A stretch of 64,000 nt of DNA from PALSA-1353 sp050012375 (lineage in GTDB: Bacteria; Planctomycetota; Phycisphaerae; Tepidisphaerales; Tepidisphaeraceae). The notes under the pieces were generated by a model that saw nothing but the letters and a program-made list of their open reading frames with translations, had not been told where the DNA came from and ran no database searches. The stretch lies in the NCBI GenBank assembly GCA_050012375.1, contig JBEKHH010000015.1, positions 28,739-92,738 of the forward strand, read 5' to 3'. A program made the position numbers and the translations under genes. Numbering within the stretch: the first letter of the stretch is position 1; each line of letters opens with the position of its first letter. Below are positions 1 to 7,682 of the stretch, piece after piece.

Positions 1-744
1 TTCAGCCTGCTGACGTTCAGCGTGGCAATTCCGTCGGCGGTGAAGGTGTTCAACTGGCTGGGGACGTTGTATCGCGGGTCGATCCGGTTCACGCCGGCGA
101 TGGTGTTCGCGCTGGGGTTCATCCTGCTGTTTACGGTGGGCGGGCTGACGGGGCTGTTTTTGGGGGCGCTGGCGACGGACGTTCCGCTGCACGACACGTA
201 TTTTGTGATCGCGCATTTCCACTACGTGATGGTGGGCAGCATGGTCTTCGCGTTTCTGGGGGGGATGTATCACTGGTTCCCCAAGATGTTCGGCAAGATG
301 TGCAATCAGAATTGGGGCCGGGCGGCGGCGATCATGCTGTTCATCGGCTTCAACTTGACGTTCTTCCCGCAGTTCGTGATGGGCGCGCACGGCGCGCCGC
401 GCCGGTGGGCAACCTATCCCGCGGAATTCCAGCCGTATCACGTGATGTCGACGATCGGGGCATACATCATGGCGATATCGCTGATCACGGTGGCGCTAAA
501 CTGGCTGGCGGGGCTGCTGTGGGGCCGGCCGGCGCCGGCGAATCCTTGGGGCGGGAATTCGCTGGAATGGCACACGCCCTCGCCGCCGCCTTACGACAAT
601 TTCCCGACGCCGCCCGTGGTGGATGATCCATACAACCTGAGCGCGTGGGAATACGATGCGTCGATCGAGGGGTGGGTGCCGCGGAAGACGGATCCGGCGT
701 CCGCGACCGCGCCGGCGGATCGGACGCGGCCGGTGACGCATTAG
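1..744 (+). CDS. ctaD: Cytochrome c oxidase subunit I, C-terminal part
   Basis: This is the last 247 codons of the catalytic subunit of an aa3-type heme-copper oxidase, which reduces O2 to water in the cytoplasmic membrane and pumps protons. The frame is open from base 1, so the gene begins outside the window. The motif LHDTYFVIAHFHYV around residues 63-76 is diagnostic; its two histidines (72 and 74 of the visible part) are the heme a3 and heme a ligands of the family. Several hydrophobic helices follow, then a Pro-rich soluble tail. Subunit III and IV genes follow on the same strand, so this is the end of a cox operon; subunit II is presumably upstream. A run of GGCACGGA-like direct repeats lies between the stop and the next gene. 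Confidence 0.95.
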   Translation, partial: FSLLTFSVAIPSAVKVFNWLGTLYRGSIRFTPAMVFALGFILLFTVGGLTGLFLGALATDVPLHDTYFVIAHFHYVMVGSMVFAFLGGMYHWFPKMFGKMCNQNWGRAAAIMLFIGFNLTFFPQFVMGAHGAPRRWATYPAEFQPYHVMSTIGAYIMAISLITVALNWLAGLLWGRPAPANPWGGNSLEWHTPSPPPYDNFPTPPVVDDPYNLSAWEYDASIEGWVPRKTDPASATAPADRTRPVTH

Positions 745-798
745 GAATTCAGGCACGGAGGCACGGAGGCACGAAGGCACGAAGGGAAAGAGTAGCGA

Positions 799-1737
799 AT
801 GAGCTTGGCATCAACTGAAAATTCGACGCACTCACACGGGCATGGGGCGCGTCACGATCCGCACCTGGCGCACCATTTCGACACGCCGGAGCAGCAGTTC
901 ACATCCGCCAAGCTGGGGATGTGGGTGTTTCTGGGAACGGAAATCCTGATGTTCGGCGGGTTGTTCTGCGTCTATTCGATCTACCGCCATAACCATCCGC
1001 TGGTGTTCAAATTCGCGGCCGAGGCGTATCTGTCCGTCCCCTTGGGGGTTCTGAACACGATCATCCTGATCACGAGCAGCTTGACGATGGCGTGGGGCGT
1101 GCGTGCGGCGCAGCTCAATCAGAAGAAATTGCTAATGACGTGCCTGGTGCTGACGCTGCTTGGGGCGGCGGGATTCCTGGTGGTCAAGTCGATCGAATAC
1201 ACCAAAAAGTGGGATGAGCACGTTTGGGTGGGACGGTGGAACAAATACAACGCGGACAACAACGCGTCGTACCGCGTTGCCCCGCCGGCCCAGCCGACGA
1301 CGCGGTCGGCGGCGGTGATTGCGCCGCCGCCGGTGAGCGCGGGGACGGGTGTGGCCGATGCCAATGCCGGAACTGACGTCAGCCAGATCAAGCCGCGGTA
1401 TGACTACCCGCTGAGCCAGTCGATTCAGGCGCCTCAGGCGAAGGAGACGACATCGGAGAAGGACTCGGCCCAGGACCCGGATGTGCGCTATCGGCAGCTT
1501 TCGGATTCCGACCAATGGCGCGTGAACACGTTTTTCAGCTGCTACTTTCTGATGACCGGCCTGCATGGAATACACGTGGTGGTGGGAATGGGGCTGATCA
1601 CCTGGATCCTGATGCGGTCGCTGAGAAATGACTTCAGCTCGGAATATTTTACGCCGGTCGATCTGGTGGGATTGTACTGGCACCTGGTGGACCTGATTTG
1701 GATTTTTTTGTTTCCGCTTTTGTATTTGATTCATTGA
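799..1737 (+). CDS. ctaE: Cytochrome c oxidase subunit III with a linker insertion
   Basis: Integral membrane subunit III of the heme-copper oxidase. The protein has 312 residues. Residues 38-135 carry the first helices (start LGMWVFLGTEILMFGGLF, a typical subunit III signature), and residues 240-312 carry the last helices with GLHGIHVVVG and YWHLVDLIWIFLF. Between them, about residues 151-237 form a Pro/Ala/Ser/Thr-rich, probably disordered segment that ordinary subunit III proteins lack. The N-terminus is His-rich. The start follows a GAAAGAG stretch at a short distance. It sits 54 nt after subunit I and 51 nt before subunit IV. Function is secure; the insertion's role is unknown. Confidence 0.93.
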   Translation: MSLASTENSTHSHGHGARHDPHLAHHFDTPEQQFTSAKLGMWVFLGTEILMFGGLFCVYSIYRHNHPLVFKFAAEAYLSVPLGVLNTIILITSSLTMAWGVRAAQLNQKKLLMTCLVLTLLGAAGFLVVKSIEYTKKWDEHVWVGRWNKYNADNNASYRVAPPAQPTTRSAAVIAPPPVSAGTGVADANAGTDVSQIKPRYDYPLSQSIQAPQAKETTSEKDSAQDPDVRYRQLSDSDQWRVNTFFSCYFLMTGLHGIHVVVGMGLITWILMRSLRNDFSSEYFTPVDLVGLYWHLVDLIWIFLFPLLYLIH

Positions 1738-1788
1738 CACAAGACGCGCTCCCCTTGTGGGCCCGCGGCTAAACGTGGGACGATTTTT

Positions 1789-2172
1789 ATGAGCCTGACG
1801 CATTCAAACGACATTCCGGCGCCGGTGGCGGATGATGTGGGACCGAACGCTCCGCATGGCGTTCACGCGGTTCCCAAACGCGTGCTGATGACGGTTTATG
1901 GAGTGCTGGTGCTGTTCACGGTCATCACCGTGGCGGTATCGAAGGTGGACCTGGGTCAGGCGAATATCTGGGCGGCGCTGTTTATCGCGGTGATCAAGGG
2001 TGGATTGGTGGCGATGTATTTCATGCACCTGCGATGGGACAGCCCGTTCAACGGGGTGATTTTGATTTCGGCGCTTTTTTTCGTGTCGCTGTTCATCGGG
2101 CTGGCGCTGTTGGATTCGCACTCGTATCAGCCGCAGATGAAGCCCACGCCGATGGCGACGCGGGCGCCGTAG
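1789..2172 (+). CDS. ctaF: Cytochrome c oxidase subunit IV (bacterial caa3 type)
   Basis: Small membrane subunit of the terminal oxidase, 127 residues with three predicted helices (about 34-50, 60-78 and 85-105) and the motif VIKGGLVAMYFMHLRWD, which is typical of bacterial subunit IV (the motif KxxLVxxYFMHLR is a family hallmark). It stabilises the oxidase complex rather than carrying cofactors. It lies between two subunit III-type genes in the same direction, consistent with one operon. The start ATG is preceded by a weak ribosome site. A GCGGCTAAAC repeat tail occurs in the spacer upstream (about 1763-1774). Confidence 0.88.
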   Translation: MSLTHSNDIPAPVADDVGPNAPHGVHAVPKRVLMTVYGVLVLFTVITVAVSKVDLGQANIWAALFIAVIKGGLVAMYFMHLRWDSPFNGVILISALFFVSLFIGLALLDSHSYQPQMKPTPMATRAP

Positions 2173-2197
2173 GAAAAGCGGTTTTAGCATCAGAATA

Positions 2198-2797
2198 ATG
2201 AACGGAAGCAAGTCGGGATTTCGCGCGCCGCCCCGCGCGTCGGCGATCGGGATGTGGTTGTTTTTGGCCGCGCTGGGAATGCTGTTCCTATCCAGCATGT
2301 TGCTCTACGTGCTGATGCGCCTGCGCGTTTTCGGCCGAATCTCCGACGAACCGATCCATATGCCGGTCCTCGCCTGGGGAAGCACGGCCGTTCTGCTGGC
2401 TGGAAGCTTTTCAATTCATTGGGCCGTGTCCGCCATTCGGCTCGAGCGGCTGGGGGTTTGCCTGAAATACCTTTATCTCACCTGTGGGATCGCGGTGCTG
2501 TTTCTGGTGATTCAGTCTCCTTGCATGGCGCGGGTCCTGGAGGCGCATCGGGCGATCGAGGCGAAGACGGCCAGCGGCTCGCCTGTGTCGCTCTATGGGC
2601 TGGTGTTTTTTCTGATCTTGGTGCATGCGCTGCACGTTGTCGGGGCGATCGTTGCGCTGGGGATCGTGACCTTCAACGCCCACCGCCGGAAATATGATCA
2701 CGAAAATTACATGGGGGTGCAGTTCGCGGCGAGGTATTGGCATTTCCTGGACGTGGTTTGGGTGGGGATGTTTACCATGTTTCTGGTGATGGGGTGA
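2198..2797 (+). CDS. Second heme-copper oxidase subunit III-like protein
   Basis: A 199-residue membrane protein with about five hydrophobic helices. The N-terminal IGMWLFLAALGMLFLSSMLLY and the C-terminal ARYWHFLDVVWVGMFTMFLV match the first and last helices of subunit III, and VHALHVVGAIVALG matches the middle. It is therefore a subunit III paralogue, without the long linker of the gene at 799. It follows subunit IV by 25 nt and ends the operon. It may be an alternative or auxiliary subunit, or part of a two-subunit-III arrangement; the sequence alone does not say which. Confidence 0.82.
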   Translation: MNGSKSGFRAPPRASAIGMWLFLAALGMLFLSSMLLYVLMRLRVFGRISDEPIHMPVLAWGSTAVLLAGSFSIHWAVSAIRLERLGVCLKYLYLTCGIAVLFLVIQSPCMARVLEAHRAIEAKTASGSPVSLYGLVFFLILVHALHVVGAIVALGIVTFNAHRRKYDHENYMGVQFAARYWHFLDVVWVGMFTMFLVMG

Positions 2798-2856
2798 GCG
2801 GATGGCAGAAACCAGAAACTTGAAACAAAGATCGCGTCGTTATTTGGGTTTCGTGG

Positions 2857-3762
2857 CTATGCGCTTACCACTTCTCTCTTGCGCATCATCCAGTATCCGA
2901 GGATCGCGCCGGCGGGGCCGACGCTGGCGTAGTCGATGGGCAATGGGCGGGCGAGGGCGGCGAAGGTGCCGGCGGGGCTGCCGATGGCCAGATTAATATC
3001 CTGTCCCATGGCCGCTAGGATGTAGCCGACCAGGCCGACGATCAGGGGGCCCGACCAGTACCAGATGCTGGGACGGACCGAGGCGTATTTGTATGCGAGG
3101 AGCGTTGCCAGAAACGACGCGATGCCGACCGATGCCAGGGATTGGTTCTTGGCTTCGGACTGGCACAGGAACATCATGAATACGCCGGTGGCGACCGCTT
3201 GTGTGATGACGGCGGTGAAGCAGTCGAGGATAGTGTTTTCGACATGGCCGGACTCGGCGGGCGGATTGCCGCGGGCCAGATTCGCCCGGCCGAGGAGCCA
3301 GAGAAGCGTCCACAGCAGGGCGATGAGCGCAGTGAAGATCAGCAGCTCGAGTATGAGACCGTTATAGACGGATTCGTTGCCGCCGGCGTCGAGGAGGACG
3401 GACTGCATGGTGCCGCAACGAAGGGAAACGGCCACGAGCGAGAACGTGGCGGCGAATAACCCGGCCTCGAATCGCACGGCCCCGGCGACGATCGTGCCGA
3501 GCAGGGTTGCGATCAATAGTAGAATGGCGATGGTGGCGAAGGCGGCGAGCGGCGCCGGCTGATGGAGGAGGCTGCCGTCGAAGCCGGGAAGGGCTGGGAT
3601 GCCGAACCAGCGTGAGCCGAGAGCGACGATCGCGCAATTAATGGCAACGGCGGCGATCAGGCCCACGCGTGCACTGGTACCGGTGGGTCTGGCGAATCCC
3701 AGCACCCACTGGCCGAAAACGTGGTCATCAACGTGCGGCCGAACTGAAATTTCATCCGCCAT
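2857..3762 (-). CDS. Multi-pass membrane protein, unknown function
   Basis: A 301-residue protein with a soluble N-terminal stretch of about 30 residues, then about eight hydrophobic segments (for example ARVGLIAAVAINCAIVAL, PLAAFATIAILLLIATLLGT, LILELLIFTALIALLWTLL and LIVGLVGYILAAMG). I do not recognise the family and see no catalytic motif. It is convergent with the oxidase operon and divergent from priA, with about 100 nt between the two gene starts. The coding potential is clear from the coherent hydrophobic pattern. It could be a planctomycete-specific conserved membrane protein; nothing in the context gives a role. Confidence 0.7.
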   Translation of the reverse strand: MADEISVRPHVDDHVFGQWVLGFARPTGTSARVGLIAAVAINCAIVALGSRWFGIPALPGFDGSLLHQPAPLAAFATIAILLLIATLLGTIVAGAVRFEAGLFAATFSLVAVSLRCGTMQSVLLDAGGNESVYNGLILELLIFTALIALLWTLLWLLGRANLARGNPPAESGHVENTILDCFTAVITQAVATGVFMMFLCQSEAKNQSLASVGIASFLATLLAYKYASVRPSIWYWSGPLIVGLVGYILAAMGQDINLAIGSPAGTFAALARPLPIDYASVGPAGAILGYWMMRKREVVSA

Positions 3763-3859
3763 ACCCGGCGCAGTCTATAGTGGACAAGAGGAAAAGTCTC
3801 GTTGCTAACATTTGCCTAACATCGCTGTGAGGAATAAAGTTTGGCAGAGAGGTAATGAT

Positions 3860-6211
3860 TTGGGCGAGCCGGCAACATTGTTTCCACACATGGAGCGCCC
3901 GGAGCAGCCGGTGGCAACGGACGGGCCGTTCGCCGGCGTGGCGCTCGAACAGAGCGTCGATCGGGTGCTGGATTATGCGATTCCGCCGCGGCTCGTTGGG
4001 CAGGTCCACGTGGGAATGCGCGTGCGCGTGCCGCTGGGGCGGAAGAATCGGCCGGTGCGCGGGTGGGTGGTTTCCATTCATCCGACCAGCGGACATTCCA
4101 AGATAAAGAATTTGCTGGCGATTGATGATGAGCGGATTTTGGTTTCGCCGCCGGTGATGCAACTGGCGCGATGGATGGGTACGTATTACGCGGCCCCGCT
4201 GGGTGTGGTGCTGGAGAGCGTGATTCCCGCGGCGGTGAAGAAGAAGATCGGCATCGGATACAACAGCATCGTCCGCCTGGCGCAGGAGCCGGAAAAAATT
4301 CAGGAGGCGCTGGAGAAAACCAAGTCGCGCAAGCGGCGGGCGGTGCTGGCGCGGTTGCTGCAAGTGGAGAAGGACAAGGGGATCGACCTGGTGCGATTGG
4401 CGGGCGAGGCGGGCGTGAGGCCGCCGACGGTTCGCAAACTGGTGGGACTTGGGCTGGTGACGATTCGCGCCGAGGTCGATTTGCCGCGGCTGACGCAAAA
4501 CCAGCCGGAGGGACGGGCGGATGAGAAGGGCCTTGAGTTGAATGAGGATCAGCAAAAAGCGTTCGATGAATTGCGGCCGCGCCTGGCGGAGGGCGGATTC
4601 AGCGTGAGCCTGCTGCACGGAGTGACGGCCAGCGGAAAGACGGAACTTTATCTGCGGTGCATCGCCGAGGCGGTGGAGCGCCAGAAGCGCGGGCTGGTCT
4701 TGGTGCCGGAGATCGCGCTGACGCCGCAGACGGTGTCGCGGTTCATGGCCCGATTCAAGCGGGTGGCGGTGCTGCACAGCGGATTGACGGCGACCCAGCG
4801 GCATCAGTTCTGGCAGCAGATCAGCCAGGGCGACGCGGATGTGGTGGTGGGCGCGCGGTCGGCGGTGTTTGCGCCGCTGCCGGGATTGGGGGTGATCGTT
4901 GTCGATGAGGAACATGATTCCAGCTACAAGCAGGACCAGGCGCCGCGGTATCACGCGCGGGACGTGGCGATCAAGCGGGCGCAAATTGAAGGCGTGCCGA
5001 TTGTTCTTGGCAGCGCGACGCCCTCGTTGGAAATATATCGGCTCTGCCGGAATGAGCAGCGTCCCGACGGCAAATATCATTATCTGTCGTTGCCCCGGCG
5101 CGTGCGGGGGCTGGCGCTGGCGGCAACGGAACTGGTGGATATGCACCAGGAGCGGCGGCTTCGGCGCGGGGTGCATCTCATCTCGCAACGGTTGGAATAT
5201 TTGCTCAAGGCGACCCTGGAGAAAGGACAACAGGCGATTTTGCTCCTGAATCGCAGGGGGTATTCCAATTTCGTTTTCTGCTCGTCGTGCCAGGAGCCGA
5301 TCAAGTGCAAGTATTGCGATACGACGATGACCTACCATCGCTCGGTGGAGGCCCATGCGCACGGGGCGTCCAGCGCGCAGGCGATCCATACGGGCCAGAT
5401 GCTTTGCCATTATTGTCTGAACTCGATGGCGCTTCCGGAGAAGTGTCCGGCTTGCGGGAAGAAATTGAGCCTGTTCGGGCTGGGGACGCAGCGGGTGGAG
5501 GAGGAACTGGCGCGGAAGATTCCTGAATTGAAGTTCGCGCGCGTGGACAGCGATTCGATGCGGACGTTCCGGGATTACGAATCGACGCTGTCGCGGTTTG
5601 CGCGGGGCGAATTGCAGGCGATTCTGGGGACGCAGATGATCGCCAAGGGCTTGGATTATCCGAATGTCACGCTGGTGGGGGTGATCAGCGGCGACACGGC
5701 GCTGTCGCTGCCGGATTTTCGCGCCAGCGAGCGGACGTTTCAGCTCATCACGCAGGTGGCGGGACGAGCGGGCAGGGGGGACGCGGCCGGACGGGTGGTG
5801 GTGCAGACATTTTTGCCGGACGATCCGACGATCCGGATGGCGCTGAAGCAGGATTACCCGGCGTTTGCGGCGGCGGAACTGGCGAATCGACGCGAGGTGG
5901 GTTTGCCGCCGTTTGTGCGAATGGTGAGGATCATCATGCGGCATCAGGAAAAGGCGGAATTGCATAAGATTTCGCAGGATTTGGCGGAGAAATTGAAGGC
6001 CGCCGGGGCGGGAGCCGAAGGCGGCGTCAAGATGCGCGGGCCGATGCCGTGCGCGATTGGCCGGATCGCCGGGTTTGAGCGCAGCCAGATCTTGCTGAGT
6101 TGCGAGCGGGCCGAGCCGCTTCAAAAAGTTCTGCATGGATTCCGCTCCGCGGGGGGATTGGCCAAGGCGGAGGCCGTGGCGGTGGATGTCGATCCGGTGG
6201 GGATGCTGTGA
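3860..6211 (+). CDS. priA: Primosomal protein N' (replication restart helicase PriA)
   Basis: PriA binds stalled forks and D-loops, unwinds DNA and reloads the replicative helicase. The N-terminal DNA-binding region is followed by a helicase core with Walker A VTASGKTEL (near residue 255), the DEAH-type box VDEEHDSSYKQ, and Cys pairs of the zinc-binding insertion (CSSC, CKYC, CHYC, CPAC). About 20 residues rich in His and Ala lie between the second and third Cys pairs. Motif V/VI appears as GTQMIAKGLDYPNVTLVGV and TQVAGRAGRG. I chose the TTG at 3860 because GAGAGG lies 8 nt before it; the frame stays open to 3812, and an ATG at 3890 (MERPEQPV) is the other candidate. It converges with lat over a hairpin repeat. 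Confidence 0.93.
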   Translation: MGEPATLFPHMERPEQPVATDGPFAGVALEQSVDRVLDYAIPPRLVGQVHVGMRVRVPLGRKNRPVRGWVVSIHPTSGHSKIKNLLAIDDERILVSPPVMQLARWMGTYYAAPLGVVLESVIPAAVKKKIGIGYNSIVRLAQEPEKIQEALEKTKSRKRRAVLARLLQVEKDKGIDLVRLAGEAGVRPPTVRKLVGLGLVTIRAEVDLPRLTQNQPEGRADEKGLELNEDQQKAFDELRPRLAEGGFSVSLLHGVTASGKTELYLRCIAEAVERQKRGLVLVPEIALTPQTVSRFMARFKRVAVLHSGLTATQRHQFWQQISQGDADVVVGARSAVFAPLPGLGVIVVDEEHDSSYKQDQAPRYHARDVAIKRAQIEGVPIVLGSATPSLEIYRLCRNEQRPDGKYHYLSLPRRVRGLALAATELVDMHQERRLRRGVHLISQRLEYLLKATLEKGQQAILLLNRRGYSNFVFCSSCQEPIKCKYCDTTMTYHRSVEAHAHGASSAQAIHTGQMLCHYCLNSMALPEKCPACGKKLSLFGLGTQRVEEELARKIPELKFARVDSDSMRTFRDYESTLSRFARGELQAILGTQMIAKGLDYPNVTLVGVISGDTALSLPDFRASERTFQLITQVAGRAGRGDAAGRVVVQTFLPDDPTIRMALKQDYPAFAAAELANRREVGLPPFVRMVRIIMRHQEKAELHKISQDLAEKLKAAGAGAEGGVKMRGPMPCAIGRIAGFERSQILLSCERAEPLQKVLHGFRSAGGLAKAEAVAVDVDPVGML

Positions 6212-6212
6212 A

Positions 6213-6330
6213 AACCAGAAACCAGAAACCAGAATGACGAATCAAGCCCGAATGACTGAAATCCGAAACGAAGGCCGTTTCGGTCATTCTGGTTTCGGAT
6301 TTGATTCGTCATTCTGGTTTCTGGTTTCGG
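6213..6330. repeat. Inverted repeat of the CCAGAATGACGAATC family at a convergent junction
   Basis: The left arm holds AACCAGAAACCAGAATGACG then GAATCAA and ATCCGAAAC; the right arm is close to its reverse complement (GTTTCGGTCATTCTGG, GATTTGATTCGTCATTC and GGTTTCTGGTTTCGG). It spans the junction of convergent priA and lat and encodes the last residues of lat (RNQKPE). The same family lies at 26377-26494, again between convergent genes, and a partial copy is at about 11872-11910. A large stem-loop here could stop transcription from both sides. Confidence 0.85.
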
Positions 6331-7643
6331 ATTCTCACCGTCCGTTCCAATTTCTCGATCAGCAGATCAATCTCCTCCATCGTGACGCTTAATGATGGGC
6401 GCAGCCGAATGCTGTTGGTTCCGGCGCCGAGGAGGAGCAGGGAATCTTGCTCCAGCGCGGCATCGAGGAAAGCCGACTTTGAGACGGGCGGGTGAAGACT
6501 GAATCCCTGGTAGAGCCCGATGCCTCGGGGATTGAAGAGGATTTGGGGATAAGCCGCGGCGAGCCGGTCCAGGCCGGCGCGCAGGCGGATGGTTTTTTCG
6601 GGGACCTGTTCGATCAGTTTTTCGCGGCGGACGATCTTCATTTCCTGGACGAATCGGACCATGTCGGCGAGATGGCCGCCCCAGGTGCTGTCGAGCACGC
6701 CATGATCCTCCATGGGGTGAAGCATGTAGACGACGCCGGCGCCGAGTTTTTTGGCGGCGGCGACGGCCTGCGGCGGATGGGGAAGACTGAACTGGTCGAT
6801 GGCCCAGAACGTGCCGGCCTGACCGCCGGCCGTCTGCACTTCGTCGAAGCCGAGATAGGTGTCGTAACGATGGGCGAGTTCGCTGAGGCGTTGGAAGAAG
6901 CTGGGAAAAGCGACGCGATGTCCGCCGGCGCCTTGCAGGGGTTCGACGATGATGCCGGCGACTTCGTCGCGGTATTTCTGGAGCATGCGTTCGATGACGG
7001 CGAGGCTTTCGTCGGCGGCGGCATGGTTCTGTGAATCCGGGCGGGAGGAATCAACGAACGGGAAGGGGACCGTGATGTTGCCGGGGATGTAGTCCTGGAA
7101 ATCCTTGGTGATGATGGGATCGTCGGTGAGCTGGGTGACGTTGAGGGCGAAAATCGTTCGGCCGTGAAAGGCCTGGTCGAAGTGAATGAATCGACCGGCG
7201 CCGGGGCCTTTGCCGGCGCGGCGGAGCTTTTGATGATGAAGGTTGATGAGATACTTCATCATGTTTTCGACGGCCTCGGCGCCGGAATTGAGGGTGTAGA
7301 CCTCAAGGCGGGGATTGCGCATGCAAACGGGGGCCAGCTCGTGGATGAGCCGGTAATAGTCCAGGCATTGGGGGGTGAGAAAATCGGGGTTGGCGGTTTT
7401 GTTGTTGGCGGCGAGGGTCAGATTGCGAAGATATTCCGGCTCGCTGAGGCCGGGATGGTTATGGGCGATCAGCTTTGAGCCGAAGTATCCGGCCCAATCG
7501 AAAATCTCTCGTCCTTCGAGGGTAACGAGCCATGAGCCGTGACATTTCTCCAAATCGAGCACGAAGGGGTACGGCTCGGCGATGACGTAGTGGGCCAGCT
7601 CGTCGAGCATTTGTTGACTCGGGTTGGGTTGGGAGGCGGTCAT
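6309..7643 (-). CDS. lat: L-lysine 6-aminotransferase-like class III aminotransferase
   Basis: PLP-dependent fold-type I aminotransferase, about 445 residues. The N-terminal part VLDLEKCHGSWLVTLEGREI and DWAGYFGSKLIAHNHPGL is characteristic of L-lysine epsilon-aminotransferase, which moves the 6-amino group of lysine to 2-oxoglutarate. LGFDEVQTAGG holds the Asp that contacts the PLP ring nitrogen, and AAAKKLGAG holds the Schiff-base lysine. I chose the ATG at 7643; an upstream ATG at 7664 lies inside a TTGTCATTGGTCATT-type dispersed repeat. The last residues RNQKPE are encoded by the inverted repeat shared with the priA 3' end. No lysine-catabolism partner is adjacent; in other bacteria this enzyme acts in lysine degradation, beta-lactam precursor supply or stress metabolism. 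Confidence 0.85.
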   Translation of the reverse strand: MTASQPNPSQQMLDELAHYVIAEPYPFVLDLEKCHGSWLVTLEGREIFDWAGYFGSKLIAHNHPGLSEPEYLRNLTLAANNKTANPDFLTPQCLDYYRLIHELAPVCMRNPRLEVYTLNSGAEAVENMMKYLINLHHQKLRRAGKGPGAGRFIHFDQAFHGRTIFALNVTQLTDDPIITKDFQDYIPGNITVPFPFVDSSRPDSQNHAAADESLAVIERMLQKYRDEVAGIIVEPLQGAGGHRVAFPSFFQRLSELAHRYDTYLGFDEVQTAGGQAGTFWAIDQFSLPHPPQAVAAAKKLGAGVVYMLHPMEDHGVLDSTWGGHLADMVRFVQEMKIVRREKLIEQVPEKTIRLRAGLDRLAAAYPQILFNPRGIGLYQGFSLHPPVSKSAFLDAALEQDSLLLLGAGTNSIRLRPSLSVTMEEIDLLIEKLERTVRIRNQKPE

Positions 7644-7682
7644 GGGGGTATTCTCATTTGTCATTGGTCATTTGTCATTGGT

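Noticed and set aside
3752..6136. Long minus-strand open frame of 794 codons
   Set aside because: It is exactly antisense to priA, rich in Arg/His/Pro/Gln as expected from reversed GC-rich codons, and shows no family motif.
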